From positions 806,001-870,000 of the forward strand of contig JACJNW010000028.1 in the NCBI GenBank assembly GCA_014695195.1: a stretch of DNA of 64,000 bases, written 5' to 3'. Under the pieces are notes generated by a model, which was given only the letters and a program-made list of their open reading frames with translations, did no database searches and had not been told where the DNA came from. Origin of the DNA: Cyanobacteria bacterium FACHB-DQ100 (GTDB lineage: Bacteria > Cyanobacteriota > Cyanobacteriia > Leptolyngbyales > Leptolyngbyaceae). Position 1 is the first letter of the stretch. The number at the start of each line of letters is the position of its first letter. The position numbers were made by a program, and so were the translations under genes. Positions 54,284 through 64,000 of this stretch are shown in pieces.

Positions 54284-56431
54284 TTATTTCGAGGCGGCTT
54301 CTCGCGCTGCACTGGCTTCGTCGGGATGAATGCCCAAACGAGTAAGATTGACTCGACCCCGGTTATCGATTTCGCGGACTTTCACGACCACTTCATCGCC
54401 CACCATCACCTCATCTTCAACCTTACCGACGCGATGATCAGCAAGCTGCGAAATGTGAACCATGCCTTCTTTGCCGGGGAGAAACTCGACAAATGCACCG
54501 ATCGGGATAATCCGCGTCACTTTACCCGCATAGATATCGCCTGCATTCAGCTTGCGCGTCATGCCCTGGATAATCGCTTTAGCACGTTTGGCTTTCTCGC
54601 CTTCGATCGCAGAAATTGTCACCGTACCGTCTTCCGCGATGTCAATCTTGGCTCCGGTTTCTTCGGTGATGCCTTTGATCGTCTTACCGCCAGGCCCGAT
54701 GATCATGCCGATTTGATCAGAATCGATCTTGATCGTCAACAAGCGAGGTGCATAGGGCGAAAGCTCTGGGCGAGGTTTGTCGATCGCTTCGAGCATTTTG
54801 TCGAGGATATGCAGACGGGCGGGTTTTGCTTTGTGAATTGCATCAGCAATCACGTTCATCGGCAACCCAGTAATTTTCATGTCGAGTTGCAGCGCTGTAA
54901 TTCCTGTGTCGGTTCCGGCGACTTTGAAGTCCATATCGCCTAAGAAATCTTCGATCCCCTGAATATCGGTGAGGATGCGGATTTCTTCACCTTCTTTGAT
55001 TAGCCCCATCGCCGCGCCACTCACGGGCTTGATGATTGGAACTCCGGCGTGCATCAGTGCCAGCGTTGATCCAGACACAGAACCCATTGAAGTGGAGCCG
55101 TTTGAAGACAAGACTTCAGACACGACTCGAATCACATAGGGAAACTGTTCTTTGGGGGGAAGAACGGGAATAAGGGCGCGTTCGGCTAATGCCCCGTGAC
55201 CGACTTCACGCCGACCGGGCGATCGCATCGGTCGCGTTTCTCCTACCGAGAAGGGCGGGAAGTTGTAGTGGTGCAGATAGCGTTTCTCGGTGTCGGGGTG
55301 CAAATCGTCCATTTCTTGTTCATCGCCCGGACTGCCGAGAGTCGCGATCGATAACACTTGGGTCAGCCCGCGATTGAATACACCGCTACCGTGAACTCGC
55401 TGCGGCAGAACGCCGATTCGACAAGAAATCGGGCGAATTTCGTCGAGCTGGCGACCATCGACGCGGACGTTATCTTCGACGACTTGACGACGCATCAGCG
55501 TTTTGGTCACGTCTTTGAAGGTGTTGCTGAGGGCTTTGGCATCGGTGGATGCTGCCGCTTTGACCGGATCATCTTCGGGCAGGGCTTCGATTTCAGCCAC
55601 CAGTGCGGCTTTGACTTCATCAAGTGCTGCATCGCGAACGGTTCTGTCTTTTTCTAACCGAGCAAGAATCTCTTTGACCGGAGCCGTGACGCGATCGCGG
55701 ATAAAATGCTCCAGCGTTTGATCAATCACCGGCGCTGCTTCTTGCACTAACTCGATGCCGAGCGCTTCAATAAACTCACGCTGCGCTTGAATCAGATCGC
55801 GCACCGCTTCGTAGCCGAAATCGATCGCTTCGATCATGTCCGCTTCGGGCAGTTGATTTGCGCCCGCTTCGACCATAATCACGCCGTTCGGAGAGCCAGC
55901 GACGACTAAATCTAAATCACCCGACTCGATCTCTTTGTAAGTGGGGTTGATCACAAAATCATCGCCGACTAAACCCACTCGCACCGCTGCCATCGGGCCA
56001 TTGAAGGGGATTTTAGCGAGCAGGACTGCGATCGATGCCCCCGTGACGGCAAGTACATCTGGCGGCACTCGTTCGTCCATTGACATCGTAGTGGCGACCA
56101 CTTGAATGTCATCCCGTAACCAGGCGGGGAATAGCGGACGCAGGGGACGATCGATTAAACGGCTGGTGAGAATTGCTTTTTCTGGGGGACGACCTTCGCG
56201 CTTAAGAAATCCACCGGGGATGCGCCCGGCTGCGTACAAGCGCTCTTCGTAATCCACGAGCAAGGGCAGAAAATCGATGCCCTCTCTTGCTTTTGCACGA
56301 GTCGCAGTCACCAGAACTGCTGTATCTCCTGACTCGATTAAAACTGCTCCTCCAGCTTGGGGGGCTAACAAGCCGACTTTGAGCCGAATATCCCTACCAT
56401 CAAAGGATATTGACTTCTCGAACTCTTGCAT
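54284..56431 (-). CDS. pnp: Polyribonucleotide nucleotidyltransferase (PNPase)
   Basis: A 715-residue 3'-5' phosphorolytic exoribonuclease and RNA-tailing enzyme, working as a trimer. Two RNase PH-like domains (about 1-230 and 320-540), with the catalytic segment [19 protein letters not shown] and SDGDLD-like metal positions replaced by the usual cyanobacterial form; KH domain ([15 protein letters not shown], about 565) and S1 domain ([20 protein letters not shown], about 635-700). In cyanobacteria PNPase also adds the heteropolymeric RNA tails. Full length. Confidence 0.97.
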   Translation of the reverse strand: MQEFEKSISFDGRDIRLKVGLLAPQAGGAVLIESGDTAVLVTATRAKAREGIDFLPLLVDYEERLYAAGRIPGGFLKREGRPPEKAILTSRLIDRPLRPLFPAWLRDDIQVVATTMSMDERVPPDVLAVTGASIAVLLAKIPFNGPMAAVRVGLVGDDFVINPTYKEIESGDLDLVVAGSPNGVIMVEAGANQLPEADMIEAIDFGYEAVRDLIQAQREFIEALGIELVQEAAPVIDQTLEHFIRDRVTAPVKEILARLEKDRTVRDAALDEVKAALVAEIEALPEDDPVKAAASTDAKALSNTFKDVTKTLMRRQVVEDNVRVDGRQLDEIRPISCRIGVLPQRVHGSGVFNRGLTQVLSIATLGSPGDEQEMDDLHPDTEKRYLHHYNFPPFSVGETRPMRSPGRREVGHGALAERALIPVLPPKEQFPYVIRVVSEVLSSNGSTSMGSVSGSTLALMHAGVPIIKPVSGAAMGLIKEGEEIRILTDIQGIEDFLGDMDFKVAGTDTGITALQLDMKITGLPMNVIADAIHKAKPARLHILDKMLEAIDKPRPELSPYAPRLLTIKIDSDQIGMIIGPGGKTIKGITEETGAKIDIAEDGTVTISAIEGEKAKRAKAIIQGMTRKLNAGDIYAGKVTRIIPIGAFVEFLPGKEGMVHISQLADHRVGKVEDEVMVGDEVVVKVREIDNRGRVNLTRLGIHPDEASAAREAASK

Positions 56432-56830
56432 GAATTATATTTTCCTTTCTTCTCTTTTCCTACTACCGCAATCCTAACATCGATATACTTTTGCTGACCT
56501 TTTTGTTTGCAATAGAGTGGAGGGATTTTAGTTGAAGAAGTGGGGGATGGAGAGTGGGAAGTGGGTCGAGTTCATGGGGGTTTGGAGACGAAATCATCGC
56601 TGAAACAATCGCGGTAGAATGAAGCGAGGGAATTGAATTTGAAGGCAGGATTACAACTTGTTAGATTGCTTAAAGAATAGAAAGCTTTCTTGATTTTGGA
56701 GCGTAAAGATTGCGATCGATGAGATTAAATTTTGCAGCAGATTCTTACTTAGGCGAGGCGATTTCTTAGAAGATTCAGAAGTGGCTTGCCGAAAGTTGAG
56801 CTAGTTCGCTTTTATTTTGAGTAGTTTGGC
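56432..56830. other. 399-bp divergent intergenic region between pnp and SNF2 gene
   Basis: Contains the pnp promoter and 5' leader and the SNF2 gene's promoter. A purine-rich patch (GAAGTGGGGGATGGAG around 56538) is present; no RNA gene or repeat was recognised. Confidence 0.4.
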
Positions 56831-59800
56831 ATGGCAGTTTTACATGGTGGATGGTTTGCTCAAGCGCCCGACTCTGAAGGGGGCTTGTTTCTGTGGGGGG
56901 AAACGTGGCGCAGGTTGGAGGCGATGCCAACTGATGCAGGTGTTCTAGCGCACCCCTATGCGATGAATCAAGCCGAACTGCTGGCGTTCTTAGAACCGTT
57001 GGGATTAAAGCTGCCGCAGATTGAACCTCCGAAACGCGGACGTAAAAGCGCAGCGAATCTGGAAAACTGGGCGGTGCGATCGCTCTCGTTACCAAAGGAC
57101 GGAGAAGCACCGCAGCTTTCTGCGTCTGAGATCGCGGAATGGGTGCTGTATCCCTGGAAGGTTGAGGGGCTGTGGTTGAATTCAGCTCAGGCGTTTGACT
57201 TTCTGAATTCTTTGCCGTTGGGTGCTTTGGGAGATGATTCGTTTTTGGGTGGGGATTTACGATTTTGGTCGCATACAGCGCGGTGGGCGTTGGATTTGCT
57301 GGCGCGATCGAAGTTTTTACCGGATTTGACTCACTGGGAAGCTTTGCTGGATAGCTCAACGGATCAAGCGAGGTTGCGTCACTTTGCGCGCCAGATGCCT
57401 TCAGTTTGTCGGTTGTACCAGAATTGCGAGGAGATCGCGATCGATTTGCCGATTGAACCTCAAGATTTACTCCGAGATTTTCTCAATCAATTGATTGATG
57501 CTCAAGTTCGCAAATCAGTTACGACACCCCGGAATCCATCAATTCTACAAGCCTGGATTCAAGGACTGGGTACAAAATCATCAACGCTAGACGAAACGGA
57601 ATCGAAAACGCTATCGACGGCATTATCGAATTGGAAAGCGCCATTACAGAAAACGCAAGCACAATTTCGCGCTTGCTTGAAGTTGATTCCACCTACGGAA
57701 AGCTATCAACGCTGGAAGATTGAATATCTGCTGCAGGCGATCGACGATGCAGAGTTCACCGTTAGCGCTCCGATTATCTGGCGCAATCCGGTCGAGCAAC
57801 TGAATCATGAGGGACGAATGATCGATCGACCCCAAGAAACTTTGCTGATGGGATTGGGATTAGCATCACGCTTATATCCACTGATCGAACCGAGCCTGCA
57901 AGAAGCTCGACCGCAAGCCTGTTTACTCGATCCAACTCAGGCTTATGATTTTTTGATGAATGTTGTATGGCGCTTGCAGGATAGCGGAATTGGTGTGGTT
58001 CTGCCACCCAGTTTGGCAAATCGCGGTGGACTGGCGAATCGATTAGGATTGCGAATCAAAGCGTCAACGCCGACGAAACAGAAGAAAGGCAAGCTGGGAT
58101 TACAAAGTTTATTGAATTTTGAATGGGAATTATCGATCGGCGGTCAAAGCCTGACGAAACGAGAGTTCGATCGATTAGTGGCGCAGAATTCGCCTCTGGT
58201 TGAAATTAACGGTGAATGGGTAGAGTTAAGAGCGCAAGATATTAAATCTGCACAGTCGTTCTTCGCGGCACGAAAAGATCAGACAACGCTATCGCTTGAA
58301 GATGCACTCCGAATTAGTACCGGGGATACCCAAACGATCGAGAAACTTCCGGTTGTGAGTTTTGAAGCATCGGGCGCATTGCAAGAGTTAGTCACAACGC
58401 TAACGGGAACCGGAACGCTAGAGGAAATAGAAGCGCCCAAGGAATTTAGAGGTGAATTAAGACCGTATCAAGCTCGTGGTGTAGCCTGGCTACAGTTTCT
58501 TGAAAGATGGGGCCTGGGTGCTTGTTTAGCGGACGATATGGGATTGGGAAAAACGATCCAGCTAATCGCCTTTATTCTGTTACTGAAGCAGAACAAACAA
58601 CTGGAGAACCCTATCTTATTAGTCTGTCCAACTTCGGTTCTCGGTAACTGGGAACGAGAAGTTAAGAAGTTTGCGCCGACGCTAAAAGCGATCGTGCATC
58701 ACGGAGATAAGCGATCGCAAGGACAAGCTTTCGCCAAGGCTGTGCAGTCCTGCAATTTAGTGATTACCAGTTACACGCTTGTACAGCGCGATTTGAAAAT
58801 ACTTCAGCTTGTTTCGTGGCAAGGAGTTGTACTCGATGAAGCTCAGAACATTAAAAATGCAGAAGCAAAACAGTCTCAAGCTGTGCGAGAACTAGAAGCA
58901 GAATTCCGCATTGCATTGACAGGAACGCCGGTCGAAAACCGGTTAACTGAACTGTGGTCAATTCTCGATTTTCTCAATCCGGGTTACTTAGGACAGAAAA
59001 ACTTCTTCCAGCGACGATTTGCGATTCCGATCGAGCGTTACGGCGATACCACTTCACTGCAAACGCTGCGATCGCTAACTCAGCCTTTCATTCTCAGGCG
59101 TTTGAAAACCGATCGCTCAATCATTCAAGACTTGCCGGAGAAACAGGAGATGCCTGTTTACTGTGGATTGTCTGCGGAACAAGCAGCGCTCTATCAAGCA
59201 ATGGTCGATCGCTCCCTTGCCGAAATCGAAGCAGCAGAAGGTATTCAGCGCAAAGGCATCATTCTTGCACTACTCACGAAGCTAAAGCAAATCTGCAATC
59301 ATCCTGCATTGTTCAATCGAGAAGAAAGCATTCCGTCGAACCGATCAGTGAAGTTGCAACGACTCGAAGAAATGCTCGAAGAAGCGGTTGCAGAAGGCGA
59401 TCGCGCTTTAATCTTCACTCAATTTGCAGAATGGGGAAAACTGCTGAAACCACATTTAGAACAGCAACTAGGACGTGAAACGCTGTTCCTCTACGGCAGC
59501 ACTTCAAAGAAACAGCGCGAAGAAATGATCGATCGCTTCCAAAATGATCCGCAAGCTCCTCGAATTTTCATTTTGTCGCTCAAAGCAGGCGGAGTCGGCT
59601 TGAATCTCACTCGTGCAAATCATGTGTTTCACTACGATCGCTGGTGGAATCCAGCAGTCGAAAATCAAGCCACCGATCGCGTCTTTCGCATCGGACAAAA
59701 GCGAAATGTGCAAGTGCATAAATTCGTTTGTACCGGAACGCTTGAAGAACGCATTCACGACATGATCGAAAGCAAAAAAGCCTTAGCCGAACAAGTCGTG

Positions 59801-59890
59801 GGTACAGGCGAGAACTGGCTGACTGAATTAAATACCGATCAGCTTCGAGATTTACTCTTGCTCGATCGTAGCGCTGTGATAGAGGAGTAA
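56831..59890 (+). CDS. SNF2-family DEAD/DEAH-box helicase
   Basis: A 1019-residue protein. The N-terminal 500 residues form the bacterial SNF2-associated region; the motor lies at about 540-990: Q-motif region LRPYQARGVAWLQFL, Walker A DDMGLGKTIQ, DEAQ in VVLDEAQNIKN, ALTGTPVENRLTELWSI, then the second lobe with FILSLKAGGVGLNLT and motif VI ATDRVFRIGQKRNV. Works as an ATP-driven DNA translocase. The SWIM-finger gene follows 4 bp after the stop, a pairing commonly seen in bacteria. Confidence 0.95.
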   Translation: MAVLHGGWFAQAPDSEGGLFLWGETWRRLEAMPTDAGVLAHPYAMNQAELLAFLEPLGLKLPQIEPPKRGRKSAANLENWAVRSLSLPKDGEAPQLSASEIAEWVLYPWKVEGLWLNSAQAFDFLNSLPLGALGDDSFLGGDLRFWSHTARWALDLLARSKFLPDLTHWEALLDSSTDQARLRHFARQMPSVCRLYQNCEEIAIDLPIEPQDLLRDFLNQLIDAQVRKSVTTPRNPSILQAWIQGLGTKSSTLDETESKTLSTALSNWKAPLQKTQAQFRACLKLIPPTESYQRWKIEYLLQAIDDAEFTVSAPIIWRNPVEQLNHEGRMIDRPQETLLMGLGLASRLYPLIEPSLQEARPQACLLDPTQAYDFLMNVVWRLQDSGIGVVLPPSLANRGGLANRLGLRIKASTPTKQKKGKLGLQSLLNFEWELSIGGQSLTKREFDRLVAQNSPLVEINGEWVELRAQDIKSAQSFFAARKDQTTLSLEDALRISTGDTQTIEKLPVVSFEASGALQELVTTLTGTGTLEEIEAPKEFRGELRPYQARGVAWLQFLERWGLGACLADDMGLGKTIQLIAFILLLKQNKQLENPILLVCPTSVLGNWEREVKKFAPTLKAIVHHGDKRSQGQAFAKAVQSCNLVITSYTLVQRDLKILQLVSWQGVVLDEAQNIKNAEAKQSQAVRELEAEFRIALTGTPVENRLTELWSILDFLNPGYLGQKNFFQRRFAIPIERYGDTTSLQTLRSLTQPFILRRLKTDRSIIQDLPEKQEMPVYCGLSAEQAALYQAMVDRSLAEIEAAEGIQRKGIILALLTKLKQICNHPALFNREESIPSNRSVKLQRLEEMLEEAVAEGDRALIFTQFAEWGKLLKPHLEQQLGRETLFLYGSTSKKQREEMIDRFQNDPQAPRIFILSLKAGGVGLNLTRANHVFHYDRWWNPAVENQATDRVFRIGQKRNVQVHKFVCTGTLEERIHDMIESKKALAEQVVGTGENWLTELNTDQLRDLLLLDRSAVIEE

Positions 59891-59894
59891 ACCG

Positions 59895-60701
59895 ATGAGT
59901 GATTCTTACGTACAACCTAACCGTGAATGGTGGGTACAACAGTGGATTGATTTGTTAGAACGCATTGGATTTACACAGCGATTAGCACGAGCGAGAAACT
60001 ACGCGCGTCAGGGAAACGTTCTCAGTCTCGAATTCAACGGTGCAAAAGTAATCGCAAAAGTGCAAGGAACGGCACCCGAACCGTATGAAGTGTCATTTTC
60101 GCTCGATCGCTTTACTGATGAAGAATGGGGCTATGTGATCGAATCGATGGCAGAACGGGCAATCTTTTCTGCCAAACTCCTAGCTGGAGAAATGCCGCAG
60201 AACATTCAAGATGTCTTTATCGCTAATGGATTGAGCCTATTTCCATACGACAAATCTGCGATTCATAGTCGCTGTTCCTGCCCTGATCCGGCAAATCCTT
60301 GCAAGCATATAGGAGCCGTTTACTATTTGCTGGGCGATCGCTTCGGAGAAGATCCGTTTGTGTTGTTCCAACTGCGCGGACGCAGCAAAGAAGAAATTAT
60401 TAATGCACTGCGTCAGATTCGCAGCTCCGGAGAAGAAAGCGCGATCGCATCAGAAAACGCGATCATTCGAGCGATCGCCCCCCTGAATCCTGATCAATTT
60501 TGGAACTACAGCGATCAGCTTGAGCCTTCCTTAATCGTCATCACTCCGCCGCCTAGCAGCGAAACGGTTTTAGATGTGTTAGGAACAATTCCGCTCAAAA
60601 TCGACCCGCCTGCGAATCAAGCCGCAATGGAAACCCTGAAACTGATTTATCAAACGGTCAGTATGGGAGCAGTGCAAATGGCAATGGCGCTGAATCTGTA
60701 A
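59895..60701 (+). CDS. SWIM zinc finger protein
   Basis: A 268-residue protein with a SWIM finger (CSCPDPANPCKHIGAVYY, CxCx(n)CxH) at about residues 128-145. The N-terminal part (WWVQQWIDLLERIGFTQRLA, YARQGNVLSLEF) is also conserved with SNF2-linked SWIM proteins. Probably a DNA or protein interaction partner of the SNF2 helicase just upstream. Gene spacing of 4 bp makes cotranslation very likely. Confidence 0.93.
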   Translation: MSDSYVQPNREWWVQQWIDLLERIGFTQRLARARNYARQGNVLSLEFNGAKVIAKVQGTAPEPYEVSFSLDRFTDEEWGYVIESMAERAIFSAKLLAGEMPQNIQDVFIANGLSLFPYDKSAIHSRCSCPDPANPCKHIGAVYYLLGDRFGEDPFVLFQLRGRSKEEIINALRQIRSSGEESAIASENAIIRAIAPLNPDQFWNYSDQLEPSLIVITPPPSSETVLDVLGTIPLKIDPPANQAAMETLKLIYQTVSMGAVQMAMALNL

Positions 60702-61082
60702 AGATTTCTATGCTGTAAGGAGATTCAAATTTCTTATTTAGACTTTCAATAATTTTAACAATTTCGATTAGAAGGAACTTAATTTCTGCAAGATCTAATA
60801 TATTCATCAATCAACATTGTTGATCCGGAATATTATCTTTTCTCCTATCGCTGAAACTTTTCAGTAGAATAGCTTAGACACTCAAATCCTCTCTATACCG
60901 CAAGCTCAGCGCCGAATTTCTAAAGATTCTTTGAGACAATGCGAGTTTTTAAAGCAAAGATAAAGCACCTGCTTTTCCTAAACGAGCTGTTTGAAAATTC
61001 AATGTAGGTTGTACGGGTTTCGATAAGAAAAGCTCACCGAAAATGGTAGTTAGAAAGAGTACAAGATTTTTGGCTCTAGAGA
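60702..61082. other. 381-bp AT-rich intergenic region, nothing recognised
   Basis: Lies between the SWIM gene and the lectin/FG-GAP gene on the same strand. It probably holds the promoter of the latter. No terminator hairpin or RNA was obvious. Confidence 0.35.
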
Positions 61083-63359
61083 ATGGCAGGACAAAATATC
61101 CTTACTGAATCTTTCAGAAATGCAGATGTTAGCCAATTCAATTGGCTCCCTGGTATCAGTCAAGCTGGAGCACTTCCCCCAATTTTGACCGCTCGGAGCA
61201 GCAGTTCTGCTTCTCCAGGTGGAATTGCTGGCGGTGGCGCAGATGCTCCCGGCAGTGGCGCACTCCGCCTCACCAACAATACCCAGGGTCAAGGCTCCTT
61301 TGTGATCTACAACAAACCCCTGAATGCCGCATCAGGGCTGTCAGTCGAGTTTGATTTATACGCTTATGGGGGAAGCAGTGCTGATGGTATCAGCTTCTTT
61401 TTAATCGATGGTACTCAGAGTCCCACCGCAGGCGGTGCAGTGGGGCGCAGCTTGGGCTACTCCTCAGACTCGTCTACTGGTGCCGCCGGAATTGTGGGCG
61501 GATATTTGGGAGTCGGCTTTGATGAGTTCGGTAACTTTTCGACCAGCGAAGCCGGAGCAGCGGGGATTGGCAACAGACCTCAATCGATCGCCGTTCGCGG
61601 TCGAGAAGGACTGAACTATCCACTCCTACAAAGCGTTGCTCTACCTGATGGAAGCCGCATTGATGTTCCCACAGCCACAAGTCGAGCGGGCAATGCTCGG
61701 CGAGCCAAGATTGATCTGACGACCGCTGGGCTGCTTTCTGTAGCACTCGATGTCAATGGCAATGCTGTTTTTGACAGCGGTGAGACCTTTATTTCCAATC
61801 TCAACGTTACCCAGAATCTCAGCTCAGGCGATAGCCCCCTGCCCACGACCTTCAAGTTTGGCTTTGCGGCTTCAACAGGAGGATCCACCAACTTCCACGA
61901 AATCAATAACCTTTCGATTAGCACCTTTTCTGGAACCTACACGCCGCTGGTCGAATTCCCTACAACGACCGGCGTGATTTCGTCGCGTAGCTCTACGATC
62001 ACAGCAAGTATTGATGTCGCGACCGACAAAGCAGTCACTATTCCGCTCCTTGTCGGTGGCACAGCCCAGAACAACATCGACTATCGGCTTTCGTCACAAA
62101 CGATCACGATCGCGCCTGGACAAACCACAGGCAGCATCACGCTCACCAGACTGAACTCGCCAACCGCTGCGGATAAAACGATTCAAATCAATCTTGACAC
62201 TCCGACCAATGCTGACAGAAGCCCACGGAACGCAGCAGTAAACCTCGTATTGGCACCTGGGGTGACATTCACGAATCCTACCGACTGCGAGATTCCCGAT
62301 TTTGATGGCAACGGCGGCGTTGATTTGCCCTGGCGCAATGTGGCAACGACTGAGAGTGCAATTTGGTTGATCGATGGGACGCAAGTAAGCGCGGCTGGCT
62401 TTACAACGACAACTGGGCCTAACTGGGAAATCGCTTCCACCCGCGATTTCAACGCTGATGGTAGAACCGACCTGCTCTGGCGCAATGGTGTTACAGGTGA
62501 GAATGCAATCTGGTTAATGAATGGCACGGCGATCGGGCAAGCCGTCTTTATCACACCACAAGCTGATCTCAACTGGGAGATTGTGGGTTCACGCGACTTT
62601 AACAATGATGGAAAAGCGGACATCTTCTGGCGGAACGGAGTGACGGGTGAAAATGCGATCTGGCTGGTGAACGATACGACGATCGCCAGTGCTGCGTTTC
62701 TCACAACGACTGCGACAAGCTGGCAGGTTGCTGACTTTGGTGACTTTAACAACGATGGCAAAGCGGATCTGGTTTGGCGTAATGCTGTCACAGGTGAAAA
62801 CGCAATTTGGTTAATCGACGGAACGACGGTCAGTGGCGCTCAATTTCTCGCAACGATCGAGGATTTGAATTGGCAAATCATTGCCGCAGGGGATACGAGC
62901 GGCGACGGGAAAGCAGATTTGATCTGGCGGAATCGATCGACGGGCGCGGATGCCGTCTGGTTAATCGATGGCACGACCGTAGCAAATGCACAATTTCTCT
63001 CGACGGTCAGCGATACCAACTGGCGGATTGCCGATGTCTGTGACACCAATGCGGATGGAAAAGCAGATTTAATCTGGCGCAACTCTGCAACGGGAGAAAA
63101 TGCAGTTTGGCTGTTGGATGGAACCACGGTTGCCAACGCTGGCTTTATTGGGACAGTTGCTGAACTGAACTGGGAGATTATCAGCGCACGCGATACGAGC
63201 AGAGATGGCAAAGCCGATCTGATTTGGCGGAATCGATCAACAGGTCAGAATGCGATCTGGCTGCTCGACGGTATCACCGTTACAAACGCGCAATTCGTGC
63301 AAACGGTTGAAGATCCAAACTGGCAGATTCAAATTCGTCCGGGTGCGCTAGCGCTCTAA
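61083..63359 (+). CDS. Lectin-like/Calx-beta/FG-GAP repeat surface protein
   Basis: A 758-residue protein without an N-terminal signal peptide. Residues 1-285: an L-type lectin-like domain (SVEFDLYAYGGSSADGISFF, GVGFDEFGNF). Residues 290-390: a Calx-beta-like domain (SSRSSTITASIDVATDKAV, IAPGQTTGSITL). Residues 400-750: seven repeats of about 48 residues of the form DFNNDGKADIFWRNGVTGENAIWL with a DxNxDGxxD calcium loop, as in FG-GAP/VCBS proteins. Lack of a Sec signal plus calcium repeats suggests type I secretion or another signal-less export route (inference). Possible adhesin. Confidence 0.88.
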   Translation: MAGQNILTESFRNADVSQFNWLPGISQAGALPPILTARSSSSASPGGIAGGGADAPGSGALRLTNNTQGQGSFVIYNKPLNAASGLSVEFDLYAYGGSSADGISFFLIDGTQSPTAGGAVGRSLGYSSDSSTGAAGIVGGYLGVGFDEFGNFSTSEAGAAGIGNRPQSIAVRGREGLNYPLLQSVALPDGSRIDVPTATSRAGNARRAKIDLTTAGLLSVALDVNGNAVFDSGETFISNLNVTQNLSSGDSPLPTTFKFGFAASTGGSTNFHEINNLSISTFSGTYTPLVEFPTTTGVISSRSSTITASIDVATDKAVTIPLLVGGTAQNNIDYRLSSQTITIAPGQTTGSITLTRLNSPTAADKTIQINLDTPTNADRSPRNAAVNLVLAPGVTFTNPTDCEIPDFDGNGGVDLPWRNVATTESAIWLIDGTQVSAAGFTTTTGPNWEIASTRDFNADGRTDLLWRNGVTGENAIWLMNGTAIGQAVFITPQADLNWEIVGSRDFNNDGKADIFWRNGVTGENAIWLVNDTTIASAAFLTTTATSWQVADFGDFNNDGKADLVWRNAVTGENAIWLIDGTTVSGAQFLATIEDLNWQIIAAGDTSGDGKADLIWRNRSTGADAVWLIDGTTVANAQFLSTVSDTNWRIADVCDTNADGKADLIWRNSATGENAVWLLDGTTVANAGFIGTVAELNWEIISARDTSRDGKADLIWRNRSTGQNAIWLLDGITVTNAQFVQTVEDPNWQIQIRPGALAL

Positions 63360-63368
63360 AGGCAGCGG

Positions 63369-63392
63369 AATCGGGAGCGATCACTCCCGATT
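63369..63392. terminator. Hairpin after the lectin/FG-GAP gene
   Basis: AATCGGGAG (63369-63377) and its complement CTCCCGATT (63384-63392), 10 bp after the stop; the following stretch is C-rich without a T-run, so termination is probable but not certain. Confidence 0.55.
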
Positions 63393-63456
63393 CCCCTCCA
63401 AAACTGTCCCCGCGAAGCCGTAGACTGGAAAATGCAATTTAATAAGCTGACAGACC

Positions 63457-64000
63457 GTGCGAAAAATTATCATTGCTGGCAATTGGAAAATGTTCAAAAC
63501 CCAGGCAGAAACGCTGGAGTTTTTGCAGGGATTCATGCCTCAGTTGGAGAACACACCTGACGATCGAGAAATAGTGCTGTGTGTGCCGTTTACTGATTTA
63601 GCAGTGTTGTCGAAGAATTTGCACGGAAGTCGGATACAGGTCGGGGCGCAGAACGTGCATTGGGCAGAGACGGGAGCCTTCACGGGCGAGATTTCAGCGT
63701 CGATGCTGACAGAATTAGCAGTTCGCTATGTGGTGATCGGGCACAGCGAACGGAGACAGTATTTTGGCGAAACGGATGAGACGGTGAATCTGCGGCTGAA
63801 AGCGGCTCAAAGTGCTGGATTGAAGCCAATTCTTTGTGTGGGTGAAAGTAAGCAGCAACGGGATACAGGTGAGACTGAAGCGGTGATTTTCGCTCAGCTT
63901 GAGAAGGATTTGGCGGGCGTAGATCAAGACAATTTAGTGATTGCTTATGAGCCGATTTGGGCGATCGGAACTGGAGATACTTGTGAGTCGATCGAAGCTA
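63457..64000 (+). CDS. tpiA: Triosephosphate isomerase, 3' end outside window
   Basis: The 5' 544 bp of tpiA, about 181 residues; the C-terminus lies beyond the right edge. The GTG at 63457 starts the normal N-terminus ([12 protein letters not shown] with substrate Asn and Lys). The catalytic His is in [18 protein letters not shown], and the catalytic Glu in [14 protein letters not shown] near the end of the window. Interconverts DHAP and GAP in the Calvin cycle and glycolysis. Confidence 0.96.
   Translation, partial: MRKIIIAGNWKMFKTQAETLEFLQGFMPQLENTPDDREIVLCVPFTDLAVLSKNLHGSRIQVGAQNVHWAETGAFTGEISASMLTELAVRYVVIGHSERRQYFGETDETVNLRLKAAQSAGLKPILCVGESKQQRDTGETEAVIFAQLEKDLAGVDQDNLVIAYEPIWAIGTGDTCESIEA

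Noticed and set aside
54326-54943. 205-residue ORF antisense to pnp
   Set aside because: A shadow of a GC-rich conserved gene; no family features.

Overview
This is a 64 kb piece of a cyanobacterial chromosome. It carries psbH, ndhB, pcyA (phycobilin synthesis), a phylloquinone cluster (menA, menC, menE), several cyanobacteria-only protein families (DUF1815, DUF2839, DUF3146, DUF1517) and dense GCGATCGC/CGATCG words of the HIP1 type. Gene content and moderate GC suggest a filamentous, Leptolyngbya-like lineage; that placement is inference. Genes are densely packed on both strands and most are housekeeping.

Layout. 1-11.5 kb: SRAP DNA-protein crosslink sensor (cut by the window edge), a rhodanese-like protein without its cysteine, M23 peptidase, methyltransferase, trpB, a DUF433/DUF5615 toxin-antitoxin pair whose toxin is broken by an in-frame TGA, dxr, dtd, a CobW-type metallochaperone with a [2Fe-2S] thioredoxin-like ferredoxin, and cysS. 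11.5-24.6 kb: tldD/tldE, two membrane proteins, topA, ndhB, and an RsbQ-like hydrolase in operon with a PAS-GAF histidine kinase. 25-35.4 kb: an accessory-looking stretch with alpha/beta hydrolases, an NTF2-like protein, a GH3 beta-glucosidase, a cupin and a heterodimeric ABC exporter.

35.47-36.33 kb holds the most striking object. A roughly 741-bp element is bounded by inverted TGTACA ends followed by repeated transposase-site-like motifs. Inside is a four-spacer CRISPR array with no cas genes, followed by a separate short repeat (GGTGGGTTGAAAG) joined to a 17-nt spacer. That spacer matches the T-arm of the adjacent tRNA-Leu(UAG) exactly. The match in the tRNA is preceded by GTG, fitting the GTN PAM of Cas12k, and the element end lies 58 bp beyond the PAM. 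This is the architecture of a type V-K CRISPR-associated transposon (CAST) with a delocalised homing crRNA, but with no tnsB, tnsC, tniQ or cas12k: a miniature, presumably non-autonomous CAST or the scar of one.

36.4-50.3 kb: an RHH-type protein; menA-menC-menE, where menC and menE each carry the same 35-bp palindromic repeat in frame; pcyA, psbH, tatA, pth, a slipin, a peroxiredoxin-glutaredoxin fusion, an epoxide-hydrolase-like protein, and a DinG-like protein that has lost its ATPase motifs. 50.6-64 kb: a TonB-dependent receptor, a membrane protein beside nine 21-bp tandem repeats, pnp, a SNF2 helicase with a SWIM-finger partner, a lectin/FG-GAP repeat protein, and tpiA cut by the right edge.
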